Shown here one piece after another: positions 1 to 6,664 of a stretch of DNA of 14,333 bases. The stretch's first letter is position 1. Each line of letters starts with the position of its first letter. Where the stretch lies: the NCBI GenBank assembly GCA_946886075.1, contig CAMPHR010000054.1, forward strand, positions 1 through 14,333. Reading direction: 5' to 3'. Below the pieces are notes generated by a model. It saw only the letters and a program-made list of their open reading frames with translations. It was not told the DNA's origin and did not search any database. This DNA comes from an uncultured Novosphingobium sp. GTDB taxonomy: Bacteria > Pseudomonadota > Alphaproteobacteria > Sphingomonadales > Sphingomonadaceae. A program made the translations under genes and the position numbers.

Positions 1-1
1 C

Positions 2-259
2 GTCAGCTTCCTGCGCGCAGGGGCAGGGGCAGGGGCAGGGCAGGGGACCCTCACGATCCGCACCAGCTTCGGCGCGGTCAGCTGGCCTGCCACCCCCGGC
101 AGCAGCGGCACTCTTGCCGTCCGCGCCGCCAGCGACACCGTGCTCGATCAGATCGCCTACAGCCGCGGCCGCTTCGCGGTGGAGGCGCAGGGCCTCGACA
201 CCTTGATCCTGCCCGCCTGGGCAGAGCTTGGCCGCGTCATCGAAGACTGCCGCCGATAG
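2..259 (+). CDS. 3' end of an unrecognised protein, left-truncated by the window edge
   Basis: The frame is open from base 2 and ends at TAG 257-259, giving 85 C-terminal residues. I do not recognise the family. The first residues come from an imperfect GGGGCA tandem repeat and read as alternating Gly-Ala. The rest has beta-rich stretches (TLTIRTSFGAVSWPA, TLAVRAASDTVLDQIAYSRGRFAVEA) and ends in a helix-like tail, LPAWAELGRVIEDCRR. Codon use is GC-rich at third positions, as in the other chromosomal genes here, so the frame looks genuinely coding. A secreted or periplasmic role is possible but the N-terminus is missing, so it cannot be tested. The repeat near the edge could also shift frame in other strains. 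Confidence 0.6.
   Translation, partial: VSFLRAGAGAGAGQGTLTIRTSFGAVSWPATPGSSGTLAVRAASDTVLDQIAYSRGRFAVEAQGLDTLILPAWAELGRVIEDCRR
17..46 (+). repeat. short imperfect GGGGCA tandem repeat
   Basis: Three GGGGCA units are followed by one 5-base GGGCA unit and a terminal GGGG, all inside the partial gene at the left edge. A 6-base unit preserves frame and would add or remove Gly-Ala pairs, but the 5-base unit shows that length changes which break the frame can occur. It is either a slippage-prone contingency repeat or an assembly-edge artefact. Confidence 0.6.
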
Positions 260-452
260 GGCGCGCGCCGCATCATCTTGTGGGGGAAACATCGCCCAAG
301 CACCAGATCGGCTTTTTCAGGCGGACAAGTGAGTATGATTCGAAAAAAGAATTTTACAAGTCTTGATCGTGCGCCTTGTCTGATTCACAGTCCATCTCGT
401 GGCCAGGTGAAAGGTCGATTTTGAGCCGGGTCGCACGGGCTTAAACAAGCGA

Positions 453-466
453 AAGGAGGTGATCCG
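453..466 (+). promoter_or_regulatory. exceptionally long Shine-Dalgarno, perfect match to the 16S rRNA tail
   Basis: AAAGGAGGTGATCC is complementary over 14 bases to the usual bacterial 16S rRNA 3' end (GGATCACCTCCTTT). It is followed by G and then ATG at 467. Most genes here have only 4-6 base matches. A small GCTT-AAAC-AAGC hairpin at 439-450 lies directly upstream and may keep the site accessible. The aligned spacing is normal counted from the GGAGG core. Such a site implies very strong ribosome recruitment to the tiny ORF that follows. Confidence 0.75.
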
Positions 467-523
467 ATGTCTCATGGTTCAGCAGTGAGGTCGGTCAAGT
501 CCATTCGGGAAACGCGCCGCTGA
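467..523 (+). CDS. 18-residue ORF, possible leader peptide or first part of a frameshifted small gene
   Basis: ATG 467 sits behind a perfect 14-base Shine-Dalgarno and encodes MSHGSAVRSVKSIRETRR before TGA 521-523. It has four Arg, one Lys and four Ser, so it is a small basic peptide. An intrinsic-terminator-like hairpin starts two bases after the stop, the layout expected of a leader peptide with attenuation. The -1 frame is open from 463 to TGA 652-654 and reads protein-like, and a strong terminator follows 14 bases later. The two ORFs may therefore be one gene of about 62 codons, joined by recoding or split by an indel. I do not recognise the product. Confidence 0.55.
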   Translation: MSHGSAVRSVKSIRETRR

Positions 524-654
524 GCGACGTCATAACGTCGGTTTTTGCAGACATCGAAACAGCCTCTGTCGCGACATGTCGCGAACGGGCCTTTCTTGCC
601 TGCAAAGATAGCGCGATCAACGCTTCCCTTGGGCGGCACTTCCGGCCGCTGTGA
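520..654 (+). CDS. candidate downstream small ORF in the -1 frame of the 18-codon ORF
   Basis: This frame is open from 463 to TGA 652-654 with no ATG, GTG or TTG start. From the CTG at 520, which overlaps the previous stop as CTGA, it would give 44 residues: LSDVITSVFADIETASVA, then about 26 more ending GRHFRPL. The sequence looks like real protein: an amphipathic helix, two Cys, and mixed charged and hydrophobic residues. The unit ends 14 bases before a strong terminator, as a gene end should. Expression would need a CTG start, translational coupling, a frameshift, or correction of a 1-base indel near 500-523. I have no family assignment. Confidence 0.35.
   Translation: MSDVITSVFADIETASVATCRERAFLACKDSAINASLGRHFRPL
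524..546 (+). terminator. hairpin plus T-run just after the 18-codon ORF, candidate attenuator
   Basis: CGACGT (525-530), loop CATA, ACGTCG (535-540), then G and TTTTT (542-546). The 6-bp stem is short for a full terminator. Its position right after the leader-like stop codon, inside the overlapping downstream ORF, suggests transcription attenuation or pausing coupled to translation of the small ORF. Confidence 0.4.
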
Positions 655-667
655 CCATGTCAATGAT

Positions 668-710
668 GGGCCGCTGGGACTTATCCCCCCAGCGGCCCCT
701 CTCATTTTAT
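668..710 (+). terminator. strong Rho-independent terminator of the small-ORF unit
   Basis: GGGCCGCTGGG (668-678) pairs perfectly over 11 bp with CCCAGCGGCCC (688-698) across a 9-base loop. It is followed by CTCTCATTTTA. It closes the transcription unit that begins upstream of the 18-codon ORF. Confidence 0.75.
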
Positions 711-753
711 GGGTTTTAAGCGCGCATAAATTCGAGCAGAAGCGCAACCAATT

Positions 754-790
754 CCCTCGCCCCTTCAGGGGAGAGGGCTAGGGAGAGGGG
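754..790. repeat. dispersed palindromic intergenic repeat, CCCT...AGGGGAGAGGG type
   Basis: CCCTCGCCCCT (754-764) can pair with AGGGGAGAGGG (766-776), and a further GGGAGAGGGG follows at 781-790. This closely resembles the GGGAGAGGGCTAGGGAGAGGG-type element scattered between genes in many proteobacterial genomes. It lies just beyond the 3' end of the minus-strand holin and may serve as its bidirectional terminator. Confidence 0.55.
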
Positions 791-824
791 CTGCGCAGCT
801 CCCGATCTGAAGCGCAATCGCCCG

Positions 825-1121
825 TCACCGCTCCACCCCCCTAACCTTCCCCCATGTCCGCGCCGCGGTGTACCCAAGATACCCCGTCCCAAACAGCGCA
901 TAGAGCGGCTCAGGCAATGCCTCAAAATACTCCCGCATCGCCCGACTGATTGCTGCGGCCCCCTCTGGCCATATGCCCCCGATCAGCCCCACCGGCACCG
1001 ACCAGAGCAGCAACCCATACATGACATAGAGAAAGGCTGGCCGAGCCCGCAATGTCCAGCGATCGGCGCGTCGCGCCCGCCGGACCGCAGCCAAGCTGCT
1101 GCGCCCGCCACTAACCAACAC
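825..1121 (-). CDS. small holin-family membrane protein
   Basis: This is the partner of the endolysin encoded just upstream on the same strand. Holins make membrane lesions that let a signal-less endolysin reach the peptidoglycan. The GTG at 1121 gives 98 residues and overlaps the endolysin end by 11 bases, typical of translational coupling; a longer start at 1154 is possible but overlaps more. A basic N-terminus (about 1-28) precedes a hydrophobic segment near 30-50 (FLYVMYGLLLWSVPVGLIGG). A second one lies near 72-90 (PLYALFGTGYLGYTAARTW). The R-A-R-P-A-F-L-Y entry to the first segment is typical of the holin that accompanies GH108 muramidases in alphaproteobacteria, including the lysis cassette of gene transfer agents. 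No phage structural genes are nearby. Confidence 0.7.
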   Translation of the reverse strand: MLVSGGRSSLAAVRRARRADRWTLRARPAFLYVMYGLLLWSVPVGLIGGIWPEGAAAISRAMREYFEALPEPLYALFGTGYLGYTAARTWGKVRGVER

Positions 1122-1650
1122 GGTTCGCCAGCCAGCCGTACAGAAAGGCCTCATTGGCAGGCCTGCTCTCCGCCAGCGCCAGATAGCGCTCCCCCTGCAA
1201 TGCCTCGATCGCCTTCAGCAGCACCTTCTCCCCGGCCTTGCCGCGCAGAGCCGTGAACGCCTTCAATGCCGCCAAGGTCTTCGCACCGATCACGCGATCG
1301 ACCTTCAGGTCCGGATAGTCCTTCTGGTTACGATTGAGCGCATTAAGTGCTCGCTGCAGAAACCCTGTCGCCGTCGCCGCGCCCATATTCACGGCGCTGT
1401 CGAACAGTTCAGCGGCAATGTCCGGCATCAACTCCGCGACAAAGGCATAGCCGGGCCGTTCCCAATAAAGCCGCCGATAAATCGTCTCGGCAAAGGTGCG
1501 AGCTAGTCGCCGCATGTCCCCGGCATAGCCATTGGCCCTTGCCACCGCCTCTGTGATCCCGAAATTGGTGGCCCCACCGCGATCCGCCGGATGGTGGCCA
1601 TAGCCACCCTCTCGCGCGATCACTTCGTCGATCAAAGCCGCAATATCCAT
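1111..1650 (-). CDS. GH108-family N-acetylmuramidase (endolysin)
   Basis: The 179-residue product should cleave the MurNAc-GlcNAc bonds of peptidoglycan. The GH108 signature is at the N-terminus: E14-G-G-Y, H20-P21, D23-R-G-G and T28-N-F-G-I-T33, with E14 the expected catalytic acid. The C-terminal half (about 95-170, including DRVIGAKTLAAL) looks like the peptidoglycan-binding module usual in this family. There is no signal peptide, so release depends on the adjacent holin. ATG 1650 has a strong AAGGAGG Shine-Dalgarno (complement of 1658-1664). The pair resembles the lysis genes of the Rhodobacter gene transfer agent and also stand-alone holin-associated muramidases. With no phage genes around, it is probably a domesticated cassette. 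Confidence 0.9.
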   Translation of the reverse strand: MDIAALIDEVIAREGGYGHHPADRGGATNFGITEAVARANGYAGDMRRLARTFAETIYRRLYWERPGYAFVAELMPDIAAELFDSAVNMGAATATGFLQRALNALNRNQKDYPDLKVDRVIGAKTLAALKAFTALRGKAGEKVLLKAIEALQGERYLALAESRPANEAFLYGWLANRVG

Positions 1651-1815
1651 CGTCCCGCCTCCTTCATCGAATGAGGCAGGGCATTTATCCCATCTGGTTA
1701 GATGTAGGACAGCCCGAATTCACGCGGGACACAGAAATAGGAAAAATAGGAGATCGAACGAAGGCCCCAGCCAATTTTCACAAATCGGCTTTTCTCGCTA
1801 CTTCATTTTCGATTT

Positions 1816-1892
1816 TGGTCGGGACGAGAGGATTCGAACCTCCGACCCCCACACCCCCAGTGTGATGCGCTACCAGGCTGCGCTACGTCCCG
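1816..1892 (-). tRNA. tRNA-Pro, anticodon GGG
   Basis: On the minus strand the gene begins CGGGACGTAGCGCAGCCTGG and ends ...GGTTCGAATCC, CTCGTCCCG, A, CCA. The 7-bp acceptor stem CGGGACG/CGTCCCG is perfect. The anticodon arm TCACA-CTGGGGG-TGTGG places GGG at positions 34-36. The T arm carries GGTTCGAATCC. The terminal CCA is encoded, and the length of 77 matches known bacterial tRNA-Pro. It reads CCC and CCU codons. Confidence 0.95.
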
Positions 1893-1905
1893 ACCGGAGG
1901 GGCGG

Positions 1906-1934
1906 CACATAGAAGCAGTTTTGAGAACATGCAA
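1906..1934 (-). promoter_or_regulatory. sigma-70-type promoter for tRNA-Pro
   Basis: Read on the minus strand, TTGCAT (1934-1929) and TATGTG (1911-1906) are separated by exactly 17 bases. The tRNA 5' end at 1892 lies 13 bases beyond the -10 box, leaving only a short leader. This spacing is as expected for a stable RNA promoter. Confidence 0.5.
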
Positions 1935-2070
1935 GCCTTTCGGCATCGCCTTTTCGCCACTTCCTTCCTTCCCTAATCATATTGCCTCCCGATCCCGATC
2001 TGTGTTAGCCGCGCGCCCTTGATCCGTAGGCATCTGCGGCCGGACAAGAGAATAAGGCGATAGTCCCACC

Positions 2071-2406
2071 ATGTTCATTACCCCAGCCTTTGCCCAGACC
2101 GCGGGCGAGCAGTCTTCCGGCGCATCCATGCTGGTGCAGATGGCCCCGCTCGTCCTCATCTTCGTCGTCTTCTATTTCCTCCTGATCCGCCCCCAGCAAA
2201 AGCGGATGAAGACCCATAAGGCGAAGATCGACGCAGTGAAGAAGGGCGATCAGGTCGTCACTGGTGGCGGCCTCGTGGGCAAGGTCGCGCGCGTCGATGA
2301 ATTTTATGTCGATGTCGAACTCGGGCCGGGGATGAAGGTGAAGGCGGTCAAGTCGACGCTCACCGACGTCGTCGATCCGGCGACCGCCAAGCCTGCGAAC
2401 GACTGA
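2071..2406 (+). CDS. yajC: YajC, Sec translocon accessory subunit
   Basis: The 111-residue product is the small inner-membrane partner of SecD-SecF and YidC in protein export. One membrane segment spans about 24-42 (VQMAPLVLIFVVFYFLLIRP). It is followed by the family hallmark RPQQKRMK and a cytoplasmic domain with GDQVVTGGGLVGKVARV. Length is normal for the family. It is first in a plus-strand operon: secD starts 7 bases after its stop, then secF. The Shine-Dalgarno before ATG 2071 is weak (AAGG near 2054). Confidence 0.95.
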   Translation: MFITPAFAQTAGEQSSGASMLVQMAPLVLIFVVFYFLLIRPQQKRMKTHKAKIDAVKKGDQVVTGGGLVGKVARVDEFYVDVELGPGMKVKAVKSTLTDVVDPATAKPAND

Positions 2407-2413
2407 TCGTCCG

Positions 2414-4012
2414 ATGCTGAATTTCTCGCGCTGGACTATCGCGGCGATCCTGCTGCCCCTGGTCATCGGCATTGTCTGCGCCATTCCGAGCTTCCTGCCG
2501 GACTCGGCAGTTCAGCGGCTGCCCGGTTTCATGCAGACCCGGGTGAACCTTGGCCTCGACCTTTCCGGCGGCAGCCACCTCCTGCTCGAAGCATCGACGC
2601 AGGACGTGGCGAAGCAGCGCCTTACCAATATGGAAGAGCAGGTCCGCACCGAGCTTCGCCGTGGCACGCCGCGCATCTCCATCGGCGACATCTCCAGCCG
2701 GGACGGCAAGCTCAGCTTCATGGTGCGCGAGCCGTCGCAGGTTGACGCGGCGGTAGAACGCATCCGCCCGCTGACGCAGGGCGCGGGGCTTACCGGCCAG
2801 CGCGACTTCAATGTCGAGGTCGTGAACAGTTCGACCATTGTCATCACGCCGACAGAGGCGGGGATCGACAATGCGGTCAAGAGCGCCATGGAAGTGGCGA
2901 CCGAGGTCATTCGCAAGCGCATCGACGAGATGGGCACGCGCGAGCCGACCATCCAGCAGCAGGGCGGCAACCGCATCGTCGTGCAGGTGCCCGGGCTTCA
3001 GAACCCGAAGGCTTTGAAGGACCTGCTCGGCCAGACCGCCAAGCTGGAATTCAAGCTGGTCGATACCAGCGCCAACCCCTCCGAAGTTGCGCAGGGCCGC
3101 GCTCCCGTCGGCAGTGAAGTGCTGCCTTATCCTAATAACCCGTCGGGTATCCCCGCGATCGCGGTGAAGCGCCAGGTCATGGTGTCGGGCGAGGATCTGA
3201 CCGACGCCACGCAGGGGTATGACCAGAGCAACCAGGCGATCGTCAACATCCGCTTCAACGGGTCTGGCGGGCGCAAATTCGGTCAGGTGACGTCGCAGAA
3301 TGTCAATCGTCCCTTCGCGATCATTCTCGATGGCACGGTGCTTTCGGCACCGAACATCAATGAACCGATCCTTGGCGGCTCTGCCCAGATCAGCGGCAGT
3401 TTCACCGTGGAAAGCGCCAATCAGCTCGCCATCGCGCTGCGATCGGGCAAGCTGCCGGTTGCTTTGACCGTCGTGGAAGAGCGCACGGTGGGTCCGCAGC
3501 TTGGCGCTGACTCGATCCGTGCCGGGTTGCTCGCAGCGGTGATCGCAGTCGCCGCCGTCGCCGCGTTCATGTTTGTCAGCTACGGCCGCTTCGGCATGTA
3601 TGCCAACATCGCCGTCACCATCAACGTGCTCGTCATTCTGGGCGTTATGGGGATGCTGGGGGCCACCCTGACATTGCCTGGCATCGCGGGCTTCGTGCTG
3701 ACCATCGGCACCGCCGTGGACGCCAACGTCCTTATCTACGAACGTATTCGAGAAGAGCGGCGGCGCGGTCGTGGTGTCGTCCAGGCGATCGAGTTTGGTT
3801 ATAAGGAAGCCAGCCGCACCATCTTCGAAGCGAACGTCACCCACGCAATTGCGGGCGGCATCATGCTCGCGCTTGGTTCGGGGCCAGTCAAAGGCTTCGC
3901 GATCGTCCTGTTGATCGGCATCGCGACCAGCGTGTTCACCGCCGTGACCTTCACCCGCCTGCTCGCATCCCGCTGGCTCCGCGCCAAGCGTCCGACCGAG
4001 ATCCATATCTAA
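2414..4012 (+). CDS. secD: SecD, protein-export membrane protein
   Basis: The 532-residue RND-type membrane protein uses the proton-motive force with SecF to help pull preproteins across the inner membrane. A first membrane helix lies near 9-28 (IAAILLPLVIGIVCAIPSF). It is followed by NLGLDLSGGSHLLLE, the conserved start of the periplasmic P1 region. Other landmarks are NRIVVQVPGLQNPKALKDLLG, the GRKFGQVT and FAIILDG motifs, and the C-terminal multi-helix block with GTAVDANVLIYERIREERRR and GFAIVLLIGIATSVFTAV. The length suits alphaproteobacterial SecD, shorter than the E. coli protein. ATG 2414 lies 7 bases after yajC, and secF follows after 18 bases. Confidence 0.97.
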   Translation: MLNFSRWTIAAILLPLVIGIVCAIPSFLPDSAVQRLPGFMQTRVNLGLDLSGGSHLLLEASTQDVAKQRLTNMEEQVRTELRRGTPRISIGDISSRDGKLSFMVREPSQVDAAVERIRPLTQGAGLTGQRDFNVEVVNSSTIVITPTEAGIDNAVKSAMEVATEVIRKRIDEMGTREPTIQQQGGNRIVVQVPGLQNPKALKDLLGQTAKLEFKLVDTSANPSEVAQGRAPVGSEVLPYPNNPSGIPAIAVKRQVMVSGEDLTDATQGYDQSNQAIVNIRFNGSGGRKFGQVTSQNVNRPFAIILDGTVLSAPNINEPILGGSAQISGSFTVESANQLAIALRSGKLPVALTVVEERTVGPQLGADSIRAGLLAAVIAVAAVAAFMFVSYGRFGMYANIAVTINVLVILGVMGMLGATLTLPGIAGFVLTIGTAVDANVLIYERIREERRRGRGVVQAIEFGYKEASRTIFEANVTHAIAGGIMLALGSGPVKGFAIVLLIGIATSVFTAVTFTRLLASRWLRAKRPTEIHI

Positions 4013-4030
4013 GGGGCCGGGAGAAAACCC

Positions 4031-5017
4031 ATGAAACTTCTAAAGCTCGTCCCCGACAACACCAATATCGGCTTTGTGAAGCTGCGCCACTGGGCCTTCG
4101 CCCTGACGGCGCTGCTCACCGTGCTGGCCGTGGGCGCCACGCTCCATCGCGGCCTCAACCTTGGCGTCGATTTCGTCGGCGGCTTGATGATCGAGGCCAA
4201 GTTCCAGCAGCCTGCGGAACTCGACCGGGTTCGCACCACCATCGACCGGCTTGGCGTTGGCGATGGATCGCTTCAGCAGTTCGGCGATCCCAAGACCGTT
4301 CAGATCCGCCTGCCTCTTCCTGAAAATGGCGGTGCGGGCGCGGCGAACGCGATCGTCGAAAAGGCACGGAAGGCGATGGCCGCCGAATTTCCCGGCGTTG
4401 CCTTCTCCCGCTATGACACCGTGTCGGGCAAAGTGTCCGGCGAGCTGATCCAGAACGGCGTGCTGGCTGTCATGCTGGCGGTGATCGGGATCGCGATCTT
4501 TTCCTGGTTCCGCTATGAATGGCAGTTCGGCGTCTCGACTTTCGTGGCGATCATGCACGACCTGCTGATGACACTCGGCTTCTTCGCGATCACCCAGCTG
4601 GAATTCGACCTCAACATCGTTGCGGCGGTTCTCACGATCGTGGGCTATTCGATCAACGACAAGATGGTGATCGACGACCGCATTCGTGAAAATATGCGGA
4701 AATATCGCAAGATGGACATGAAGTCGCTGATCGACTTGTCCGTCAACGAAACCCTTCCGCGCACGGTGATGACGTCGGTCACGATCATGCTGGCGTTGGG
4801 CGCGCTGCTGCTCTTTGGCGGTCATGTGCTGCGCGGCTTCACCGCTGCCATGATGCTCGGCATCATCGTCGGCACATATTCGTCAGTCTATGTGTCCTCC
4901 TCGCTCCTCATCACGCTGGGCCTGTCGCCACAGGTGGGAGAGAAGAAGGCGAGCAAGACGAATATTGCAGCCCAAGCCGAGCGCATGGGCCCGCGCGACG
5001 ATGGGGCGCGGCCCTGA
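4031..5017 (+). CDS. secF: SecF, protein-export membrane protein
   Basis: The 328-residue product is the partner of SecD in the SecDF-YajC complex. It has a first membrane helix near 19-36, then LNLGVDFVGGLMIEAKF, the SecF counterpart of the SecD P1 entry. The C-terminal membrane block contains NIVAAVLTIVGYSINDKMVI followed by DDRIREN, and LRGFTAAMMLGIIVGTYSSV. ATG 4031 has a GGGAG Shine-Dalgarno about 9 bases upstream. The stop TGA 5015-5017 overlaps the next coding frame, so the downstream gene is probably translated by coupling. The last residues (AQAERMGPRDDGARP) are variable cytoplasmic tail. Confidence 0.97.
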   Translation: MKLLKLVPDNTNIGFVKLRHWAFALTALLTVLAVGATLHRGLNLGVDFVGGLMIEAKFQQPAELDRVRTTIDRLGVGDGSLQQFGDPKTVQIRLPLPENGGAGAANAIVEKARKAMAAEFPGVAFSRYDTVSGKVSGELIQNGVLAVMLAVIGIAIFSWFRYEWQFGVSTFVAIMHDLLMTLGFFAITQLEFDLNIVAAVLTIVGYSINDKMVIDDRIRENMRKYRKMDMKSLIDLSVNETLPRTVMTSVTIMLALGALLLFGGHVLRGFTAAMMLGIIVGTYSSVYVSSSLLITLGLSPQVGEKKASKTNIAAQAERMGPRDDGARP

Positions 5018-5412
5018 TCGACAAGCGCACCGGTATCGAACTGCGCCGTGACGAGACGGGGCAGGGGCCGATCGTTACCGGCTTTTCCGGCAGAGGCTTT
5101 CGCGTCAGGGACGATGTCTTTCCGGAGGGGCTGCTGCTCACCCCCGCGCGGGCCCTCAGGTGGAGCGACGCGCCGGAGCCTGGGCAACTCACGCTGGCTG
5201 CCTTGGGTGACCTCCTGACCATCGATCCGCTGCCCGAATTCCTGCTGCTCGGCACCGGATCGGGCTTGCGCCAACCACCGCGCGCCTTCGTTCGCGAACT
5301 GGAAAATATGGGCATTGGCGTCGAGGCGATGGACAGCCGCGCGGCGGCTCGCGCCTGGGGCGTATTGCGTGCCGAGGAGCGTTGGATCGTGGCGGCTCTC
5401 CTCCCGCTTTGA
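5014..5412 (+). CDS. Mth938-like (DUF498) domain protein with no canonical start codon
   Basis: The frame encodes about 132 residues: LIDKRTGIELRRDETGQGPI, then GFSGRGFRV, PEGLLLTPARALRW, DPLPEFLLLGTGSGLRQPP, GIGVEAMDSRAAARAWGVLR and a terminal WIVAALLPL. This is the Mth938/NDUFAF3-like fold, common next to secF in alphaproteobacteria and of unclear molecular role in bacteria. From 4861 to 5014 the frame has no ATG, GTG or TTG; the best in-place start is CTG 5014, overlapping the secF stop as CTGA. Removing one G from the run at 5003-5006 would connect ATG 5001 to this frame (M-G-A-A-L-I-D-K), so an indel or sequencing error is a real alternative. TTG 5203 would lose half the domain. Confidence 0.75.
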   Translation: MIDKRTGIELRRDETGQGPIVTGFSGRGFRVRDDVFPEGLLLTPARALRWSDAPEPGQLTLAALGDLLTIDPLPEFLLLGTGSGLRQPPRAFVRELENMGIGVEAMDSRAAARAWGVLRAEERWIVAALLPL

Positions 5413-5462
5413 CCAGCGGCACTGACCTGCGCCTTCTATGTTACTGGATTACTGGCCCCGTC

Positions 5463-5491
5463 TTGCGCTTTGCGCGGCATCCGCATAGTCT
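5463..5491 (+). promoter_or_regulatory. possible sigma-70-type promoter upstream of ppx
   Basis: TTGCGC (5463-5468) and TAGTCT (5486-5491) are 17 bases apart, in the 103-base gap between the Mth938-like gene and ppx. Both boxes are imperfect, so this is only a candidate. Confidence 0.25.
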
Positions 5492-5515
5492 GGCCGCAAG
5501 TTCCGTCACCTGTCG

Positions 5516-6664
5516 GTGATGGCGAAGAAGAAAAGTGATCCGGCCATGGTGCAGCAAAGCCGCCCATCGCCGCAGAGTTCCGGTCCCGCCGGGGGCGTTT
5601 CGGGCAAGAACGCTCGTTCCGGCCAGGGTAATGGGAGCAAGGCTGCGGCCATACCTCCCCCGTCAAAGCAGCGGGGCTCATTGCCTCATCCGCCGCGAGG
5701 TCGGCGTTCCTATGCCGCTATCGATCTCGGCACCAACAATTGCCGCTTGCTGATTGCCAAGCCTTCCGCGGACGGCTTCATCGTTGTCGATGCCTTTTCG
5801 CGGATCGTCCGGCTTGGCGAAGGTTTGGCTGCTACGGGCCGGATCAGCGATGCGGCCATCGACAGGGCCATCGCGGCGCTCTCCGTTTGTGCAGACAAGT
5901 TGCGGCGCAGGCATGTGACGCTGGCCCGATCCGTCGCGACCGAAGCATGCCGCCGGGCCGTCAACGGAGCGGAGTTCATCCAGCGCGTCTATCGTGAGAC
6001 CGGAATCGCCCTCGATATCATCAGCGCGCAGGAGGAAGCGCGACTTGCGGTCATGGGTTGTCACGCACTGCTTGAGCCGGGCGATGGCCCGGCCTTGATC
6101 TTCGACATAGGTGGCGGATCGACCGAACTGGTGCTGGTCGATGCCAATCGCGAAGGCGCGCCTCACATCGTTGATTGGGTCAGCGCGCCCTGGGGTGTCG
6201 TGTCGCTGACCGAAAGCGAGTTGTTCGATCATGCGGACCAGAGCGAACGCCTGGCTGCCTACGGACGGATGCGATCGCGGGTAGCGGATGCCTTCGCTCC
6301 GCTCGCCCGGCGCTTGCCCCAAGCCGATTGTTCGATGCGCTTGCTCGGCACCTCGGGAACGGTGACGACCCTTGCCAGCGTCCATCTTAACCTACCGCGT
6401 TACGACCGGCAGGCGATCGACGGCCTGATTGTGCCCTCCACGTCGATGCGCTCCATCTCCAGCAGATTGTCCACCATGTCCCTAGTCGAGCGGCAGAAGC
6501 TGCCCTGCATAGGATCGGAAAGGGCCGATCTCGTCGTCGCGGGATGCGCCATCCTGGAATCGATCCTCGATATCTGGCCCGCCGAACGATTGGGGGTGGC
6601 CGATCGCGGCATTCGCGAAGGCATATTGCGCGGCCTGATGGATCGCGATGGAGCAATGATGTGA
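5516..6664 (+). CDS. ppx: Ppx/GppA-family exopolyphosphatase or guanosine pentaphosphate phosphatase
   Basis: The ASKHA-fold hydrolase removes terminal phosphates from polyphosphate and/or pppGpp. Numbered from GTG 5516 (ATG 5519 is equally possible), the product has 382 residues. Residues 1-65 are a low-complexity extension rich in Lys, Ser, Pro and Gly and are not part of the family core. Core motifs follow: AAIDLGTNNCRLLIA (67-81), VATEACRRAVNG (140-151), SAQEEARLAV (170-179) with the usual Glu pair, DIGGGSTEL (197-205) and LLGTSGTVTTLA (276-287), ending in GIREGILRGLM. It is short and lacks the extra C-terminal domains of E. coli Ppx, as usual in sphingomonads. Its stop overlaps the rlmE start, so the two are coupled. 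Which substrate is preferred cannot be read from sequence. Confidence 0.9.
   Translation: MMAKKKSDPAMVQQSRPSPQSSGPAGGVSGKNARSGQGNGSKAAAIPPPSKQRGSLPHPPRGRRSYAAIDLGTNNCRLLIAKPSADGFIVVDAFSRIVRLGEGLAATGRISDAAIDRAIAALSVCADKLRRRHVTLARSVATEACRRAVNGAEFIQRVYRETGIALDIISAQEEARLAVMGCHALLEPGDGPALIFDIGGGSTELVLVDANREGAPHIVDWVSAPWGVVSLTESELFDHADQSERLAAYGRMRSRVADAFAPLARRLPQADCSMRLLGTSGTVTTLASVHLNLPRYDRQAIDGLIVPSTSMRSISSRLSTMSLVERQKLPCIGSERADLVVAGCAILESILDIWPAERLGVADRGIREGILRGLMDRDGAMM

Noticed and set aside
421..466. SAM-II-like riboswitch upstream of the 18-codon ORF
   Set aside because: Only a 4-bp stem next to a Shine-Dalgarno is shared; the conserved core nucleotides and pseudoknot strands I know for SAM-II are absent.
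507..513. GGGAAAC, a canonical -1 slippery heptamer within the 18-codon ORF
   Set aside because: The heptamer is in the wrong phase relative to the ORF: zero-frame codons are CGG GAA ACG, so it cannot produce the -1 shift needed.
1816..1892. tRNA-Pro as attachment site for the island
   Set aside because: The tRNA is intact and lies 6 kb from the island edge among housekeeping genes; no repeat of its 3' end was seen elsewhere in the window.
2360..4006. 548-codon open frame on the minus strand opposite secD
   Set aside because: It is fully antisense to a clear secD gene, is rich in His, Asp, Arg and Gly as expected for a shadow of GC-rich DNA, and has no family resemblance.
4040..4825. 261-codon open frame on the minus strand opposite secF
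   Set aside because: It is the same kind of His/Asp/Arg-rich shadow of a conserved gene, with no plausible start site.
5678..6385. 235-codon open frame on the minus strand opposite ppx
   Set aside because: It is antisense to a gene with intact catalytic motifs, and its composition is typical of a shadow.
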